In this document: positions 4,617 through 6,920 of the stretch, in pieces
How the letters are laid out: each line of letters opens with the position of its first letter
Position numbering within the stretch: position 1 is the first letter of the stretch
Translations under genes and position numbers: made by a program
Source: Anaerolineales bacterium
Lineage (GTDB): Bacteria > Chloroflexota > Anaerolineae > UBA7937
Length of the DNA stretch: 6,920 nucleotides
Direction: 5' to 3'
Assembly (NCBI GenBank): GCA_030593425.1
Contig: JAUVHF010000081.1
Location: forward strand, 1 to 6,920
Notes under the pieces: model-generated
What the model was told of the DNA's origin: nothing
The model's input: the letters and a program-made list of their open reading frames with translations, nothing else
The model's database searches: none

Positions 4617-6811
4617 CCCTCTTAGGCGCCATCCTTTTCCTGGCCCTCGCCCTCCGCTCCTTCCGACTCGATGGCCAGAGCCTCTGGTCCGATGAGGGGG
4701 TCAGCGTGGCTCTGGCCCAGCGCGATCTCGCTACCATCGCCCAGGACGCGGCCCACGATATCCACCCCCCTCTCTACTACTACCTCCTCCATTTCTGGGT
4801 TCGCCTCTTTGGAAGTAGCGAGATAGCAGTGCGTTCCCTCTCGGTTCTCTGCGGCCTCCTCCTCGTCTTTTTCACCTATCTATTAGGAATAGCCCTTTTC
4901 GATGATAGAGTGGCTTTAGTCGCCTCCTTCCTCGCCGCCCTCTCCCCCTTTCAGATCTACTACTCCCAAGAGACGAGGATGTATATCCTCGTGACCCTTC
5001 TAGGAGCCATATCCCTCCTTCTCTTTCTGAAGTTCGCCAGGGCGGCGAGGGAGGAAGATGCGGCTAGCCTCTGGCCCACCGTCGCTCTTAATACTTTCTT
5101 CATCACCTTGGCCCTCTACACCCATTACTTCGCCTTCACCATCTTTCTAGTGGCCAACGTGGCCTACGCTCTTTGGCTCCTCCTCACCCCTTCCGCCCGG
5201 AAATGGCGTGCCCTTGCCCTCTGGAGCCTGAGCCAACTCTTGGTCATCCTCCTCTACCTCCCCTGGCTCAACTTCGCTAGGGAGCAACTCCGCACCTGGC
5301 CGGCTATCAGCCAACCTATAAGCCTCGGTTTTCTTGCTCCAGAGGTTTTGCGCATCTTCAGCCTGGGCCTCTTCGCTCCGATGGGGCCTCTGGCCTTCGG
5401 CTTCCTGGTCATGGCGCTCTTGGGGCTGATTCCCAAAAGAAAGGGAAACGAGGGCTACGCCATCGCCTTTGCCCTTACCTATCTCCTCCTCCCACCTCTG
5501 GTCATCTACCTTCTCTCCCTAAGCCGCCCCCTATATAGGCCAAAACTCCTTCTCTTAGCCACGCCAGGCTACCTCCTCCTCTTAGCCCGGGGGGTGAGCG
5601 GGGTCTGGATGGAGAGGGTTCGTATCCGTGACCTAGTTAGCGGCATCCTGCTTCTTTTCATAACCTTGGCCAGCGGCTTCTCCCTCTACGGCTACTTCTT
5701 CGACCCCCGATACGCCAGGGACGATTATCGAGGCCTGGCCCGATATATCACCGTCACCGGCAAGGAGGGGGACGCCATCCTTCTCAACGCCCCCGGCCAG
5801 ATCGACATCTTCTCCTATTACTATAGAGGCCCGCTCTCCATCTACCCCCTTCCAGGAGAGCGCCCCCTCGATGAAAGAAAAACGGAGCCAGCCCTGGAAG
5901 AGATAACCGCCAAACATCCCCGCCTTTTCGCCCTCTTCTGGGCCACTCAGGAGAGCGACCCAGCCCGCTTCATAGAGGGGTGGCTCGATAGACGGGCTTT
6001 CAAGGCTTTGGATCTCTGGTATGGGAATGTTCGTCTGGCCCTCTACGCCATCCCCCACCTCCCCCTCTCCGAGGAGATCCAATACCCAAGGGAGGTTCTA
6101 TTGGGAGATCGGATCCGATTTCTGGGTTATAACCTATTGAATTCTGAGGTGGAGGCTGGCGACACCTTGCCCCTCACCCTCTTTTGGGAAGCCTTGGAGC
6201 CGGTGGAGGAACGGCATAAGGTCTTCATCCACCTCCTAGACGCCCAAGATCATATCGTGGGGCAGAGGGATGGGGAACCCGGAGGGGGAGCCAGGATAAC
6301 TACCACTTGGCAACAGGGGGAGACGATAGCCGACAACCACGGGCTCCTCATCCTGCCCGGCACCCCACCGGGAGAGTATAGGGTGGAGATGGGCATCTAT
6401 AGCCTTCGATCTGGCGAACGGCTACCCACAAAAGAAGGGGAGGAAGAGCCAAGCAACCGGATTTTGCTGTTGCCTATTCGAGTCCTAAAGCCCAAAACCC
6501 CACCTCCCTTGGAGGCCCTCCAGATGGAGCATCACCTGGAGATCGACTTTGGCCCTTTGAGCCTCCTGGGCTACAACCTATCGAAACTAGGCTTCGAACA
6601 CGACCCCCAAGCGCCACTCTATCCAGGCGACACCTTACACTTGACCCTCTTCTGGCAAGCCAGAGAGAAACCAAAATCCGAGATCTTACTGACGATAGAA
6701 TTGGCGGACTCCCGAGGAGAGGCCGTGACTAGGCGAGAGACCTCCCCCGTAGAGGGAGGGTATCCCCCTACCGCCTGGGAGCAAGGGGAGATCGTGCGCG
6801 ACCAGCACTAG
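4592..6811 (+). CDS. Multi-pass GT39/PMT-type glycosyltransferase with two extracytoplasmic beta-sandwich repeats, cut by an in-frame TAG
   Basis: The 739 residues before the stop resemble bacterial ArnT/PMT_2 (GT-C fold) enzymes, which move a sugar from a polyprenyl-phosphate donor on the outer face of the membrane. Family signs are W32-S-D34-E35-G in the first loop (D34 probably catalytic), H58-P-P-L-Y-Y, and YYSQETRMY (123-131). About ten or eleven hydrophobic helices lie between 8 and 367. A soluble region follows (about 370-490), then two related beta-sandwich domains: repeat 1 at about 504-633 and repeat 2 from about 652. They share LGYNL, GDTLxLTLFWxA, W-x-Q-G-E and D-x-H anchors. The start ATG overlaps the hydrolase gene by 25 bp and has a weak AGGG 8 nt upstream, consistent with translational coupling. 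The TAG falls inside repeat 2, and matching sequence continues beyond it, so the protein is probably longer in its intact form. All catalytic-region motifs precede the stop. Confidence 0.85.
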   Translation: MVSSKRNLALLGAILFLALALRSFRLDGQSLWSDEGVSVALAQRDLATIAQDAAHDIHPPLYYYLLHFWVRLFGSSEIAVRSLSVLCGLLLVFFTYLLGIALFDDRVALVASFLAALSPFQIYYSQETRMYILVTLLGAISLLLFLKFARAAREEDAASLWPTVALNTFFITLALYTHYFAFTIFLVANVAYALWLLLTPSARKWRALALWSLSQLLVILLYLPWLNFAREQLRTWPAISQPISLGFLAPEVLRIFSLGLFAPMGPLAFGFLVMALLGLIPKRKGNEGYAIAFALTYLLLPPLVIYLLSLSRPLYRPKLLLLATPGYLLLLARGVSGVWMERVRIRDLVSGILLLFITLASGFSLYGYFFDPRYARDDYRGLARYITVTGKEGDAILLNAPGQIDIFSYYYRGPLSIYPLPGERPLDERKTEPALEEITAKHPRLFALFWATQESDPARFIEGWLDRRAFKALDLWYGNVRLALYAIPHLPLSEEIQYPREVLLGDRIRFLGYNLLNSEVEAGDTLPLTLFWEALEPVEERHKVFIHLLDAQDHIVGQRDGEPGGGARITTTWQQGETIADNHGLLILPGTPPGEYRVEMGIYSLRSGERLPTKEGEEEPSNRILLLPIRVLKPKTPPPLEALQMEHHLEIDFGPLSLLGYNLSKLGFEHDPQAPLYPGDTLHLTLFWQAREKPKSEILLTIELADSRGEAVTRRETSPVEGGYPPTAWEQGEIVRDQH

Positions 6812-6920
6812 ATCTTCATCCCTTCATCGCCTCCGGGGAGGTACCGCGTCCTGCTTTGGGTTAAAGACGCCCAGGGTAAGGAGATCAAACCCTCGCCTCT
6901 CTTTTTGGAACCTCTCTCTC
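6812..6920 (+). pseudogene. In-frame continuation of the glycosyltransferase's second C-terminal repeat, beyond the TAG (runs off window)
   Basis: The frame of the glycosyltransferase stays open for 36 codons from 6812 to the window end. It reads I-F-I-P-S-S-P-P-G-R-Y-R-V and then V-K-D-A-Q-G-K-E. This lines up with D-N-H-G-L-L-I-L-P-G-T-P-P-G-E-Y-R-V (581-598) of the first repeat, directly after the matching D-Q-H before the stop. The homology crosses the TAG without a frame change, apart from a gap of about one residue. No separate start codon with a ribosome site is visible, so it is not an independent gene. It is a disrupted 3' part, a sequencing-error artefact, or a read-through product. 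Confidence 0.7.

Noticed and set aside
5633..6082. Minus-strand open frame of 149 codons
   Set aside because: It is antisense to the glycosyltransferase, with no start signal and no family resemblance.
6808..6816. CTAGATCTT shared with the menA stop region (1301-1309), considered as a site-specific element
   Set aside because: A nine-base match built around TAG and a common ATC codon, with no wider similarity or flanking repeats, is best taken as coincidence.

Overview
The window reads almost entirely on the + strand and is densely coded. It holds the 3' end of an ABC-type permease, two menaquinone-pathway genes (menA-like and menG/ubiE-like), a Thr/Pro-linker lipoprotein, a membrane-anchored clan GH-A glycoside hydrolase, and a large GT39/PMT-type membrane glycosyltransferase. 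The best guess for the host is a Chloroflexota bacterium (Anaerolineae-like). The reasons are the (T-P)n linker on a secreted lipoprotein, a PMT-type glycosyltransferase whose extracytoplasmic C-terminus carries 'LGYNL...GDTLxLTLFW...PPGxYRV' domains, the form of the MenA-like protein, and moderate-to-high GC. This is inference from family memory, not from a search.

Layout. Bases 1-2037 look like one transcription unit: the nucleoside-type permease (stop at 357), a menA-like gene after a 29-bp gap, and menG after a 19-bp gap. No promoter or terminator is obvious inside it. MenA attaches a polyprenyl chain to 1,4-dihydroxy-2-naphthoate and MenG methylates the product, so together they provide the last two steps of menaquinone synthesis. 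The permease is probably functionally unrelated. Bases 2045-2072 hold a good sigma-70-type promoter with an extended -10 in front of the lipoprotein gene (2103-2774). That unit closes with a perfect 12-bp hairpin at 2804-2831. A second promoter (-10 at 2868-2873) then drives the hydrolase (2904-4616, TTG start). The hydrolase overlaps the glycosyltransferase gene by 25 bp, so these two are probably translationally coupled and may act together on a cell-surface or exported glycan.

The most notable anomaly is at the right end. The glycosyltransferase frame ends at a TAG (6809-6811) in the middle of its second C-terminal beta-sandwich repeat. The same frame continues to the window edge with sequence that matches the rest of that repeat. 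This is a recent nonsense mutation, a read or assembly error, or, less likely, a read-through amber codon. Nothing here indicates a wholly new system. No RNA gene, insertion sequence, CRISPR array or attachment site was seen, and no stretch over 300 bases lacks a gene.
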